Shown here piece after piece: positions 37,091-47,094 of a DNA stretch of 64,000 nucleotides. Source of the DNA: Panagrolaimus kolymaensis (lineage: Eukaryota > Nematoda > Chromadorea > Rhabditida > Panagrolaimidae). The notes beneath the pieces are model-generated. The model was not told the origin of the DNA. It saw only the letters and a program-made list of their open reading frames with translations, and made no database searches. Each line of letters begins with the position of its first letter. The stretch's first letter is position 1. The translations under genes were made by a program, and so were the position numbers. Location of the stretch: positions 1 through 64,000 of the forward strand of contig JAJQJQ010000102.1 of NCBI GenBank assembly GCA_028622995.1. Reading direction: 5' to 3'.

Positions 37091-37791
37091 CACTCACAGA
37101 AAAAATGTCCAATACTTTTTTGGAATTTGATGGACCCGTTTTTTTACGACTTTAAAAGTTGTTTTCGGCATTTTTGTGTACATATTGTCAACTTTTGATG
37201 GACAAGTCATAGTGACTATCTTATTAGACAAAGTGGTCCAAATAAAATGAGACGAAACTTTTTCTTTGGTTGTCTGGAGGCCTATTTCAATTCATCATTT
37301 TTTCGTTTTAGCGTATTCATATAGGTTCAAGTATTGGTTGCTTCATGCGTATACCGATTTAGTTATTTCTGATGATGGCTGCATGACTATTAATGGTGTG
37401 ACTATTCATTGTGCCAGCACTCTTCAGTCGATATTTTTGTTCAACTGAAGGGCGTTGGTAGACAAGGAAAAGTACCACCATTGGTGACTATGCTTCGGTA
37501 TCGGCTGGCTAATTTATTGCTTGACCGAATGCTTCAATAAAAGCTTATAAATTTTGGATGTTCAAATTCTAAATTTGGAAAAAATCATATAAAAAATATA
37601 TTGGCGGTCGCAAACAAAAAAAATTTTTTGCCCAAATTTTTTCAATTTTGTCCAAGTTTTTAGAAACTATCGGCATAATAGAGGACTATTTGGTCCAATT
37701 GGGACTTTGACATGTGAATACCGGGCTATCTTTTGAAAAGCCAATTTTGTCCAAGTTTTTGGATGATAAAGGTACTTTTTTTCTGTGAGTG
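37091..37791. mobile_element. Nested 701-bp inverted-repeat element
   Basis: Begins CACTCACAGAAAAAA (37091-37105) and ends in its reverse complement (37777-37791). TT lies on both sides (37089-37090 and 37792-37793). It interrupts an exon of the host transposon. Taking out the element and one TT restores a continuous frame, good evidence for a 2-bp target duplication. It has no transposase frame of its own, so it is non-autonomous. Its CAC terminus resembles that of the host element, so the same transposase family may mobilise it. Confidence 0.75.
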
Positions 37792-37869
37792 TTGTTGTAC
37801 CAGTTGTAACACTTTCGGTGAAGCCCATCAAGTATTCAAGGAGTACATAAGTCCACATCTTCTCTGTTT

Positions 37870-37969
37870 CGATCATATGCAGCCAGAAGGCGTCGATCAG
37901 TAGAGCATCTTCTTTCTTCTTTGCTACGATCATATGCAGCTTGAAGGCGTCAATCAGTAGAGCATCTTC
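37870..37969 (-). repeat. 57-bp in-frame tandem duplication in transposon exon
   Basis: The segment CGATCATATGCAGC...AGAGCATCTTC occurs at 37870 and again at 37927. Period 57 bp is 19 codons, so the protein block K-E-D-A-L-L-I-D-A-F-x-L-H-M-I is duplicated in frame, with a Trp/Lys difference. Confidence 0.85.
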
Positions 37970-39015
37970 CTGTTAATCCTTCTTGGCGACGTGTCAAAAT
38001 TGAAGCAGCTAGAGATAATGTTTTGTCAACGATCACTAAAAAGGATTCTATTAAAGCAATATGTTGATCTAAAGAACTTACTTGCATACCATTAAGCATA
38101 CCCAAACTGTGTCAGCCAGATGTATTTGACAATAATGTGTTTAGTGATAAGCGGACATACAATATCATGTGTCAAATTCCTTAAAACAAACAATGAATAA
38201 TGTTGGTAAGCAATAAAGACGTACCAGTGGTAGAGCATATTGTGGACTAACAGCGTGACATTCAAACCAGCATGTTGACGAACAAGAGTGGCAAACAAAG
38301 AGTTGATGATGACTGAGATCTGAAACAGAAGGAGTACATAGAGAACAACAAAGTGATTACCTCGATGAAAAGATGTGCAAGATTCTAACAATTGAAGCGA
38401 CACTCAGATTCGAAGGATCAGCTGTAGAAAGTTATCGTGTTGACAAGCAAGATACCAAGCGATAAAGAGAGACGGGATGGCGGAAAGCAGCAAGTCAACC
38501 TGAAATTGACGAGCAGACGCGAACAAAAAAAAAACAATAAAAAAGTACCTTAGAATAGAAAGTTGAAGTAACATAGTTGATATCCTCGAAGTTTGAAAGC
38601 AATTTGTGACAATCATACATTGATAAGCATCGAGATAGCTGAAGCTCAGTTGACATTCATATCACATTTTAGAAGCTAAAAAAGAACTTAGAAAAAAGAC
38701 AAATACTTTTCAAAGAGAAAGAGAGAAAAAGCGAAGAATGAAAGTTTGAAAGAAATGAAAGCAAAAGAAGCTTCGAGCGGGCAAGCATTCTTTCGTTGGA
38801 AGACCCTTTCAAAGCTTGGGAAAGCTTTTTCTCGTGCAATTTTAAGGATAAAGCATTTGAAATAAGTTTCAAGTGCTTTGATATTGATAATAGAGAGCAT
38901 TGTTTAATCATTGAAAGATAATAGCTTGAATGTTTAACAATTTTTTGATACTTGCCGAACTTTTTGTTATAAAAACTTTATTACATAAAAACATAAACAA
39001 AAAAAAGAATATTAA

Positions 39016-41443
39016 CTAAGGCAAAGCATATGGCAGTCGGATATATTTATGTTGATATAATTGCATGCTTCCAATCATGAAGAAATCTCGAGGATGACAT
39101 TTGACAGTCTCAATTGAAGAGAAAGCAATATAGCAGTGCCTTTGAGCGTCAAACCCTTGTGTTGTCATTCGTACCAAAAAGCAGTTACCATTTGCATCAC
39201 GATCATATATTCGACCAAAAAGCGGCATACCATTAATTTTGTCAATCACAACATAGCCATTCTTCTTATATAGATTGTCCCACATATTATCTCTTGCTTT
39301 TAAGATGTATTCAGCTAAAAATTAAACAAAAGATAGTAAAAAACTTTTTAATAAACCTACAATTTTTCATTTTCATATTAACTAAGCAATTTGATACTTG
39401 ATGCTTCCATGCTAAAGTCATTGGCAAGCTTTTGTAACATCTGTTGACATCCGAATATTGCTTGAAAGGCTGGTCCTTTGCTTCAAATCTCATGGATGAA
39501 TGGTGCCGAAGAGGTCCATATTTGCGAATCATTGCTGGATAGTGCGTCAAGTAGTGTCCTTTGATAGTCAGCGTGCCACCCAATTCTTTGAATAAAGTTA
39601 AATATTCTTTAATATCGTCATCCAGCTTGACAAGCATTTCTTCCGTGATATTGAAAGCCATAATAGTGTCATAAATTTCTTGGAGCTTCAATAGCATTTT
39701 CCATGTGTTGTCGTTCTCATCTCTTTGAAGATCACCCAAGATAATAGGAAGGAGCCTGACGAACGTTGAAATTGTTGCAGCAGTCATACCGGTCAGCTTT
39801 GCCTTCTTTATTTCACCCTTCTTATTCTTTTTATCTTTAATTTTTTCTTCATCGACAGGCTTTGGGACGTTGAACTTGTCTTTGCCTTGAAATGGAAAAC
39901 CAGCAACAGCATTGTAAACATCATCATAGCTCGGAAACATTTTTAATACCATGACAATCATATAACGAAGGTGGCCTTGAAATCAGTCATGCATAACATC
40001 AACAGATGGCCATTGCTGAACATGAAAATAGCGAAGATCATTGAAGGCGCTATTCTCATTTAAGCCATCAACTTTGCGTCGTTCCAATGTATCTCTTTCA
40101 GCAATTTCATCATAGCTTTCTGTTGTTCGTAAACGTTCATCAGGAATTTCAAATATAGTTTTGGCTTCTTCATAGCTGAACGTGCAAATACGACACGGAT
40201 TTTGACCCACAAAAAATTTAACATAGCCACCCATTGAGTGTAAACCAAGATTATCGCCAACCAGATTGAAGAGCACAACTTTCATGTGATGTTCAGTTCC
40301 ATTGACATTCACTGTAATTCCATGTTGCTCCAAACGTCGTAGTTCATTGATAATTGTTGAGCGTAAAATAGTTTGATAATTCTTATTTAAGTTTATAGTA
40401 CGAGCCAAGAAAGCAAGGAAAATGTGTTCCAAAGATGATTGCAATTCTATTGGTATGTTGAGAATTCTGAAGTAGCAGCCATTAGTTTGATATAAGCTTG
40501 CAGTTTTGGCTTGCAAAGGATTGACAGCCCCATAATCATCTGCATAAAGTTGAATGACAATCACTTTATCATCGTAGATCTAAAAATTATTTTATGAATA
40601 TTATTGTGTATATGATTGTTTACCGTTGCTATGTCACGTCCTCTTATGCTTGAAAAATAATGATTGTGAGTCGTGGAGTTCATGAAATCAATTGGCCATT
40701 GCAAAGATTCGAAAACAGCAGGATTTTGAATAACTTTAATAATTGTTTCTTCTATTGAAATTCTTGCCATGTAATCCGTTCGAAAAAACAACAGCGCGAT
40801 TACCATCCACAGAAGTGTGTTGAAGTTGATCGTTAATTGCGAAACGTTGAGGTTTGATGAACGAGCCGGCGTCATACAGTTCTTCTTCTCGGCGATATTC
40901 ACTTTTTTGAAATAGTTCTTCAGCAATCTTCTTTGCTTCAGCATATTTAACATTTTGTAATTTGAGAAGTTCGAGTACTTTGGCGACAAGCTCTCTTTGA
41001 TGCTTACAAATCAAATCAACACTTTTCTTTGCAACACCAGGTTGAGCGAGCATTGACATCCAAAATTCGTCGCACATGTCTTTGACAAGCATTAAAAGAG
41101 TCAGAAGTGGACAATCAAGGTTGATTTCTTCAGCAACAGCACGTGTGTCATCCATTAATTCGACTTCATTTTGAAGAGGATCGTTGTCAATATCAGGAAC
41201 ATCATCAAAGTATGCAGGTGGTGGCAATACACTTGTCATATTTTTCCGTAGACATAAAGGTATATGCTTACGATAAGTGTCAAATCTTAGAGGCATTCCA
41301 CTGTTACACACTTTGCATTTATATCGCAGATCTCCTTTCACATCATTATCATAATGTTGGTGACGAACATGATTTCGGTGTTCGTTAAGAGTTAATTGCT
41401 TTCTTTCACAAAGTGGACACGGTATTTGCAGTCGATTATCCAT
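39016..41443 (-). pseudogene. Transposon C2H2 zinc-finger protein (putative transposase), nearly intact
   Basis: Three exons: 40624-41443, 39361-40579 and 39016-39314. Phases close to about 778 residues if one extra T in a T6 run near 40780 is discounted. The only other lesion is an in-frame TGA at 39983-39985, just after V-D-V-M-H-D. N-terminal features are C-x2-C-x9-H-x6-H and C-x2-C-x12-H-x3-C fingers (residues about 8-60). The middle part has L-Y-A-D-D-Y-G-A-V-N-P-L, G-D-N-L-G-L-H and N-P-C-R-I-C blocks. The C-terminal part has H-Y-L-T-H-Y-P and P-L-R-H-H-S-S-M-R-F-E. These blocks recur in multi-copy transposon-derived proteins of many animals. The catalytic acidic residues cannot be assigned by eye. 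Either a recently dead copy or an active copy with sequencing errors. Confidence 0.65.
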
Positions 41444-41610
41444 TTCTTAAAATAAGTTTTGTAATCATGCGTCAAAATATTTGTTAAATAAGTATGATTG
41501 CTTATGTGGATTAACGTTGTTTACGAGAAGACAAAAAGACAAGCATAAAATTTATTAGAGATAAGCTCAAGTGATAAACATATGGCAGACAATGAAATAC
41601 ATGAAGCAAT

Positions 41611-41976
41611 TCATAAAACTGAAAAATATAAAGAAGCATTTAGTTGTTGTAAATCCATTCCCACTAATGTGTGTGTCAAACTATTGTGCTTGAAAGAAAT
41701 TGAACAGTTGAGGTTCCAAATTGTGATCAATCGACAAGCAAATTCAGGAGGTTCAGGTTCATCTTTGATAATAGCAGCAAAACGCCCACCTGCATGGATG
41801 TCATTCTTAATAAAACCAGCAGTTGTTTCTGCTTCAAACTAACCTTGAAGTTCAGCGACGTTCTTTATCTTCTGTTGTTCAAGACTTTCTTCCAATAATG
41901 ATGTTTGAAGTTCAAACATTGACAGAAATTCGGGTGGCAAACGAACATAGCTGCAAGTTTCATCGGTGTCATCCAT
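41611..41976 (-). pseudogene. Third transposon reading frame with one TAG
   Basis: From ATG 41974-41976 a 122-codon frame runs to TGA 41611-41613, interrupted once by TAG at 41839-41841. Both halves look coding (mixed acidic and hydrophobic residues, normal codon variety). The TAG coincides with a possible GTTAGT donor, so splicing could also remove it. It lies upstream of the C2H2 gene on the same strand. Function unknown. Confidence 0.4.
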
Positions 41977-42052
41977 GATCCTTGTTGTTGTTGATTGAGT
42001 TGGAGATTGTCGAGCAATTCGGCGATCGTTGAAGCGTCAGACGAGTGAGATC

Positions 42053-42240
42053 GGCGGGTAACAAAAAAAGAACAAAGCAATAATGTTAAATTGATACATT
42101 GCTAAAATATAAAGTTCGGAGGGTATCAAGAAAAAGAAACAACAAAGCAAAAATGTAAATTAGGAAACATGCCTGAAAAAAAAGGTGGGCGGGTAACAAA
42201 AAAAGAAAGAACGACGTAAAAATGAATCATACTGAAAAAA
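42053..42240. repeat. Three tandem copies of about 66 bp
   Basis: Units starting GGCGGGTAACAAAAAAAGAA (42053), GGAGGGTATCAAGAAAAAG (42118) and GGCGGGTAACAAAAAAAG (42188) follow head to tail inside the transposon's right arm. Copies are diverged outside their first 40 bp. Confidence 0.65.
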
Positions 42241-42705
42241 ATTTGAAAAAATGAAAAGAAAGCATGAAAATGGTGGCTTTTTGTAACAATCTGCCAAATT
42301 TCCCATACTTTTGCGCCTTATTTGAAAGAGCTTTGTTAAAAATAGTGGAGAAATTAAACATTGATTTGATAGTGGATATATTTTCAACAAAAAAAGTGAA
42401 ACCTTTTCCTTAAAAGAAACAATTTTTGTTTCTTTTTTGAAGATTCCGTCCAATAATCTGTGGAAAATTTCTCCATTATTAGATGTGTGGAATTGTTATC
42501 CTCAAAAATATGAAAACTATTCCATAAAAGTAACAGTTTTTGTTTCTTTCTTGTAACGTCAACAAGAAAGTTTGTTGTAAGAACTTCCACCATTGAATTT
42601 GTAGCTATATCTTACCCGAATTATTGTTGAAATACGTTGCTCTTCCACATATTTTGTTGACCATACTTCACTACTGAAGCTTGTGCCAAAAAATAAAAAT
42701 TACGA

Positions 42706-42718
42706 CTTTTTTTCAGTG
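42706..42718 (-). repeat. Right terminal inverted repeat
   Basis: Reads CTTTTTTTCAGTG on the plus strand, followed by TA. It pairs exactly with the left terminus. Confidence 0.75.
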
Positions 42719-43171
42719 TAGTCAGCAAAACAACATGTGTGGGCGAAAAAAAATACGAGAAAGTTGAAGTCATCGGTGTAATAACCAATTAAAAATAAAA
42801 ATAAATGGTTAAAAAAATTACGTGAGAGGCTCATTTCGTCAATCGATCAATGTATATTTTTGAAGATATAAAAAAAGAAGATCATGCAAAATTCATATAA
42901 AAAAACATATACTTGTGAATTATAAAAAAAATAATACATATAACAGTGAAAGCTACAAACTTCTGTGACCTGCTTTAAAATAAGAATTATGGTTAACAGA
43001 TAAAAAAACTATTGATTTAAAAAAACGTGAGATAAATAATGAACGTTTGTATCTTTATTTTCCCGTTTGTTTTGTTTTCTTCAAAGATCATAAAGGTCAA
43101 GGATAAACAAATCAGTCGGGGCCTTGAAAATATTCTTTTTTAGTTATTATTATTTTTGTTTTAGTCAAAAA
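42719..43171. other. Spacer between transposon and chitinase-like gene
   Basis: About 450 bp of A/T-rich DNA that should hold the promoter of the next gene. Nothing else is seen. Confidence 0.5.
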
Positions 43172-45488
43172 ATGATATTGTTTTTGATATTATTTATTTT
43201 CCTATTAAGGGTTTCGGTTGTTCAAAATTGCTATCAATTTTGCAGAGTTAATTTATGTTATGGAGATAAAATACTTGATTTAAACCCCGAATCATGTTCT
43301 CATATTATTTTAAATGCTTACAAATACAACGAAGTAAGTTTTTTAAATTAAGCTTACTTTAATCACAAAAATGCTTTTTGCTTTTAAAAAATAAGAATTA
43401 ATTCTAAAATGCAATAAATAGTTTTTTTGCCTTTAAAATCTTGAAATATTTTAGTTTTATGGAGATTTACTTGAAGAAGCATATTCAGAATTACGAGACT
43501 CTGATTTTGATCCCAAAATAAAAATATTAGTTTCACTTAATGAAACCATCGATAACCAAGTACTAGAAAATATGGAAAAGTTTGATGGCTTTCATTTTCA
43601 TTGGCCTGATTTGGAATTTAATTTTAAATTAAGATATTTTCAACAAACTTCTTTATCTAATAAAAAGGAAATAATAAATTCCAGTTTGGTAAATATTCGA
43701 AAAAAGTTTAAAAACAAAATCATTGTGGCAACTGTTGGCGCAGAATATACATTGGATGGTTATTTTAATTTTAACCTTTTTAATGACAATATTGATTTTT
43801 TGGCAATTGAATCAAGAGTGTTTTTAATCGGCTTACATACACCAAATTATTATTTTTCCAAATCACGCGATGTTTCAATACATTCCGCATATTCTAATGA
43901 TAAATTATCGTTGGTAAGAATGTTGTATTAAAATTTTGTTTAAATACTTTTTTTGTGGACATCCACTATTTTCTGTTATAGGATAATTTGGCACATACTT
44001 GGATAAACAATGGATTTCCCAAAGATCGAATATTGATTTATACTAATTGGATTTCTTTCCACACAGAACCACGTTTGAAGGTATTTTAGTTTTAAATGGT
44101 ACCTAGTTGCCAAACAATACCTTAAAAATACTAATTTTCAGACAATTTGGAGCTCTGTGAATTCATTAGCTGGCTTGTTTTATGATAACATGCAAGATTT
44201 AAAAAAGAAAGATTTATACGAAATGGTTGATAGCATTGAAAAATTTAAAAAACTTCAAATCTGTCATTCTGATAAAATCAAAAAGAGTGAATTAACATTG
44301 TCGTGTTATTATTCGCTGAAAGAAGACAATGAAGAATTTACAGAAATTGAAGAAAATTTTTATAGAAAATGCAGCAGAATTATTTTAAAATCCAATAAAA
44401 TCTTTTCGAATTTCAATTTCGTAGCTTCAAAGCCACATTTTTTAAAAGCAAAAAAATATTTTCAAAGTTTAAATTTAACCCAAACAGCTTTGATCCTTTC
44501 AATCCCCTTTGATGATCAATTTTACAATATCGGTGATGGTAAGCTTATTAAAAATAAAATAAATTAAAATAAAAATTAATTACTTACCATGATTTTGCCT
44601 CCCTTAAACGTAATTTTTTAGAAGTTTATATTGCATCCATTATTTATAAATTTCTTAAAGAACATTGTTTGCAAGGAATTGAATTTATTTTTGACGAAAC
44701 AGTAAAATGGGAAAAAGTTTATGGAATTATTAAAGAATTAAACGCAAAAAAAGAAAATATTGAAATAGGGCTTCAATTCAATGTTTTTAAAGTTAAAAAA
44801 CCATTAATCTCTCTTATGAATGATATAACTTGGGTGACACATAAAATAAATCCTATTAGTGATGCGGCATTGGCTATTTATTATCAATGGGTAAACATGA
44901 AATTTATAAAACAAAAAAAGCACTTTTAATTTTGTTTTTCAGAACAAGTTACATGAAGAGTATGGATTAAATCTTAAAAAAGTGGTTATAAAAATTTCAC
45001 CAAGTATTTGGCAACAAAATGCTTCGGAATCATTTCCTATTAAACCTAAAAATCTGCAAATTTTAGAAGAAGAGTATCCTGAAGAAGATTTGCTTCTTAA
45101 TAGAAAATATTTATGTTTGAATGAAACAATTAAAGGAAATTTACCATCAACAACTGAAACTGAAAAATTCCTAAATTTACCAAAGATTTTTACGATTCAC
45201 AAAAATTCAACTTCAAATTATAAGGAAAATTTATCTAAAAAAAATAGGACCCAAATGAATAAAAATGAAATGTTTAATTCATTCCTTATGATTGCTTTTG
45301 GGAAGAATATCGATTCCTCGAATGACCTATATTATATTCGCTATGATACAAAAGAAATAATTCAATATAAAATTAAAGTTGCTGCTAAGCATGGCTTCGG
45401 TGGAATTGTGATTGATTCGATTAATGATGATGACGTGCATGGAATATGCAACATTTCTATATTTAAAGCTTTTGAAGAAATATTTTAA
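43172..45488 (+). CDS. Chitinase-like (GH18-fold) protein, probably inactive
   Basis: Six exons: 43172-43333, 43455-43913, 43982-44080, 44142-44538, 44622-44890 and 44943-45488. Phases close to 643 residues. ATG 43172 opens a signal peptide ending near V-V-Q-N-C. The first half follows GH18 order: K-I-L-V-S-L strand, then F-D-G-F-H-F-H-W at about 97-104, which replaces the catalytic D-G-x-D-x-D-W-E. The acid/base Glu and both key Asp are lost. The C-terminus matches the closing GH18 block (Y-D-T-K-E-I-I-Q-Y-K...G-F-G-G-I-V-I-D-S-I-N-D-D-D-V-H-G-I-C), with Asp for the usual substrate Trp. At 643 residues it is longer than one GH18 domain, and a middle G-I-E-F-I-F-D-E block suggests a second, degenerate barrel. 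Likely a secreted carbohydrate-binding or regulatory protein. Confidence 0.72.
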
Positions 45489-45982
45489 AAGTTTTTTTAT
45501 TTTTTACTATTTATTTACTTTAATCAAAAACGATTTTTTTATATTATTGTAAATTATTATTTATAGCTGCGTACCTTTTTTTTGTTGACAATATGTTATA
45601 AGTAAATATGTTTCAAGAGTATTTATTAAATAAAGAAAAGGAAACCACAACACTATGAACTTTGTAAACAAATTAAAATATTTTTTTTTTGCTCACCCAA
45701 TATTAAAATTAAACTACAGAAATATACAAAAGATAAAAAAACATAGGCAAAATTATAAAACTTTAATAATTTTATAACGAAATTTAATAAGCTTTTTATT
45801 AAAAACAAAAGTATTTTACCATTAAAGAAACGCTGAAGTGCTTACATGAAAAGTTAATGGATTTTAGTCGCAATGAAGTAAAAACTAAATTAATTACAAA
45901 CTTTTACAATGGATAATTTTAACGAAGCTCAATAAAAAAAAACAACAAAAAAAACAAAACTATAAGATATAAAAAAAATCCT
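45489..45982. other. Spacer after chitinase-like gene
   Basis: A/T-rich sequence; no upstream exons of the receptor-like fragment were found here. Confidence 0.45.
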
Positions 45983-46417
45983 ATGATTATGACATACACG
46001 AAATACACATTTTGCGGATTGAATGTTGTTGCCGCTGTAACCTTGAGTGAATTAAATCATTTTGGAAAATCTCTTCAAAAAGAAGTTTCAAAAAAATTAA
46101 ATAAATCTGTGATGTTAGTTTCAATCATAAATTTGGGATTTGCTTTTATTCCAACTTTTATTTCAAATCAATTTACACAGGTACTTTTTTTGTTGAAATT
46201 TTTCATTTTTGAATAAATCGATTTTAAAAAGCTTGTTTAGGTTACCGGAATTCGACCTATCGATTACATTGGCGATTTTAATTTAACTTGTGTTTGCATC
46301 AACATTTCACTATGTGTATTTCTTTATTGGAGAATATATCAAAAACATGTTATAAATGCACAAAATTTGTCGATTAGAAATGTTACGGTTCGAGCAATAG
46401 CAGCAAGATGCCTATAG
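45983..46417 (+). CDS. Chemoreceptor-like fragment (last membrane segments)
   Basis: Two exons, 45983-46180 and 46241-46417, give 124 residues in phase. After a short N-terminal hydrophobic stretch come K-L-N-K-S-V-M-L-V-S-I-I-N-L-G-F (a membrane helix like TM6) and C-V-C-I-N-I-S-L-C-V-F-L-Y-W-R (like TM7), then a basic tail. This resembles the C-terminal third of a nematode serpentine chemoreceptor, but TM1-TM4 are missing and no upstream exon is visible. It may be a truncated gene or a duplicated fragment; an unrelated two-helix membrane protein is also possible. Confidence 0.4.
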
Positions 46418-47094
46418 TGCTAAAATATGGCTGGATGTCGAGACCAAAAAAGTTTTAAAAAAATGTTTAAGAAGAGTGCTTTTGCAAAAATTAAAATTAA
46501 GAAAAAAAAAAGTATTTATTTCGATCTCAAAGTTGTAACAAATAATAATATCTTTTCGTTTCCAATTTTTTTAATTTTTGTATTAGATGACGCCAAACTT
46601 TTTGATTGCATTATTCTAATATACTATGATAACAATGCCTTGAAAAACATAATGATAAACAATAAAATAAAAATAGCCAAAGTAATAAAATAAAAAAAAT
46701 ACAAACAAATACCACCTCATTCGTCATTTTTGAGTTTTATCTACAGACTGCGACTAAAAAAACAAAACAAAATCCAAAAACAAAAGAAAGCTCAAAAATT
46801 TTTGAAAAATGAAGGGTCAAATTTTTTTGACATTTTAATTAAAATTTATTTATTTAGTTTTTTTAGTGGAAGGCTTTAGAGAGTAATTAATTTTTATTTG
46901 TTCCTAATTTATTTATATTATTACACATCTTTTTTGAAATTGTGAAATTAAAGAAACAATGAAATGGAATAGCTTTTTTTTATTTTCTTTAAAAAATTCT
47001 ACCACAAAATTTAAACAAAAATATGCAAAAAAAATTAAAATCTTAAAAAATAATTTCAAAGTGCTATTCAAATTTTTTTGTTTGTAAAATAAAT
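46418..47094. other. Spacer between convergent genes
   Basis: About 680 bp, A/T-rich, with no supported feature. Confidence 0.5.

Larger units (their letters stand above)
36862..38640 (-). pseudogene. Second transposon gene, broken by nested insertion
   Basis: Two exons can be read with confidence. The last, 36862-37019, is Glu/Asp/Gln-rich and ends in TAA. The preceding one, about 37065-37969, encodes repeated K-E-D-A-L-L-I-D-A-F blocks and is interrupted by the 701-bp nested element. Removing the element plus one TT copy rejoins the frame in phase and splices correctly into the last exon. Upstream, at about 38090-38640, several GT-AG bounded segments (introns around 38155-38210, 38300-38360 and 38500-38550) hint at more exons, but frames conflict there. 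It may be the accessory product of the transposon. No family was recognised. Confidence 0.4.
36329..42718. mobile_element. CACTG-ended DNA transposon (CMC/CACTA-like), 6.39 kb
   Basis: Both ends carry the 13-bp inverted repeat CACTGAAAAAAAG (36329-36341 and, reversed, 42706-42718). Each is flanked by TA (36327-36328 and 42719-42720), which may be a 2-bp target duplication. Subterminal regions (36341-36600 and 42400-42670) repeat TGTGGA/TTCCAC words, as in CACTA elements. The interior is visibly less A/T-rich than the genome and carries multi-exon minus-strand reading frames (39016-41443, 41611-41976, 36862 to about 38640). The main protein, with C2H2 zinc fingers and a Tyr-Ala-Asp-Asp-Tyr...Val-Asn-Pro-Leu block, resembles proteins I associate with animal DNA transposons. 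Superfamily assignment rests on the CAC termini and 2-bp duplication and is not certain. Few lesions suggest recent activity. Confidence 0.7.

Noticed and set aside
41582..41842. Plus-strand 86-codon frame inside the transposon
   Set aside because: It is antisense to the coding-like minus-strand frame at 41611-41976, which continues in phase from a good start codon.
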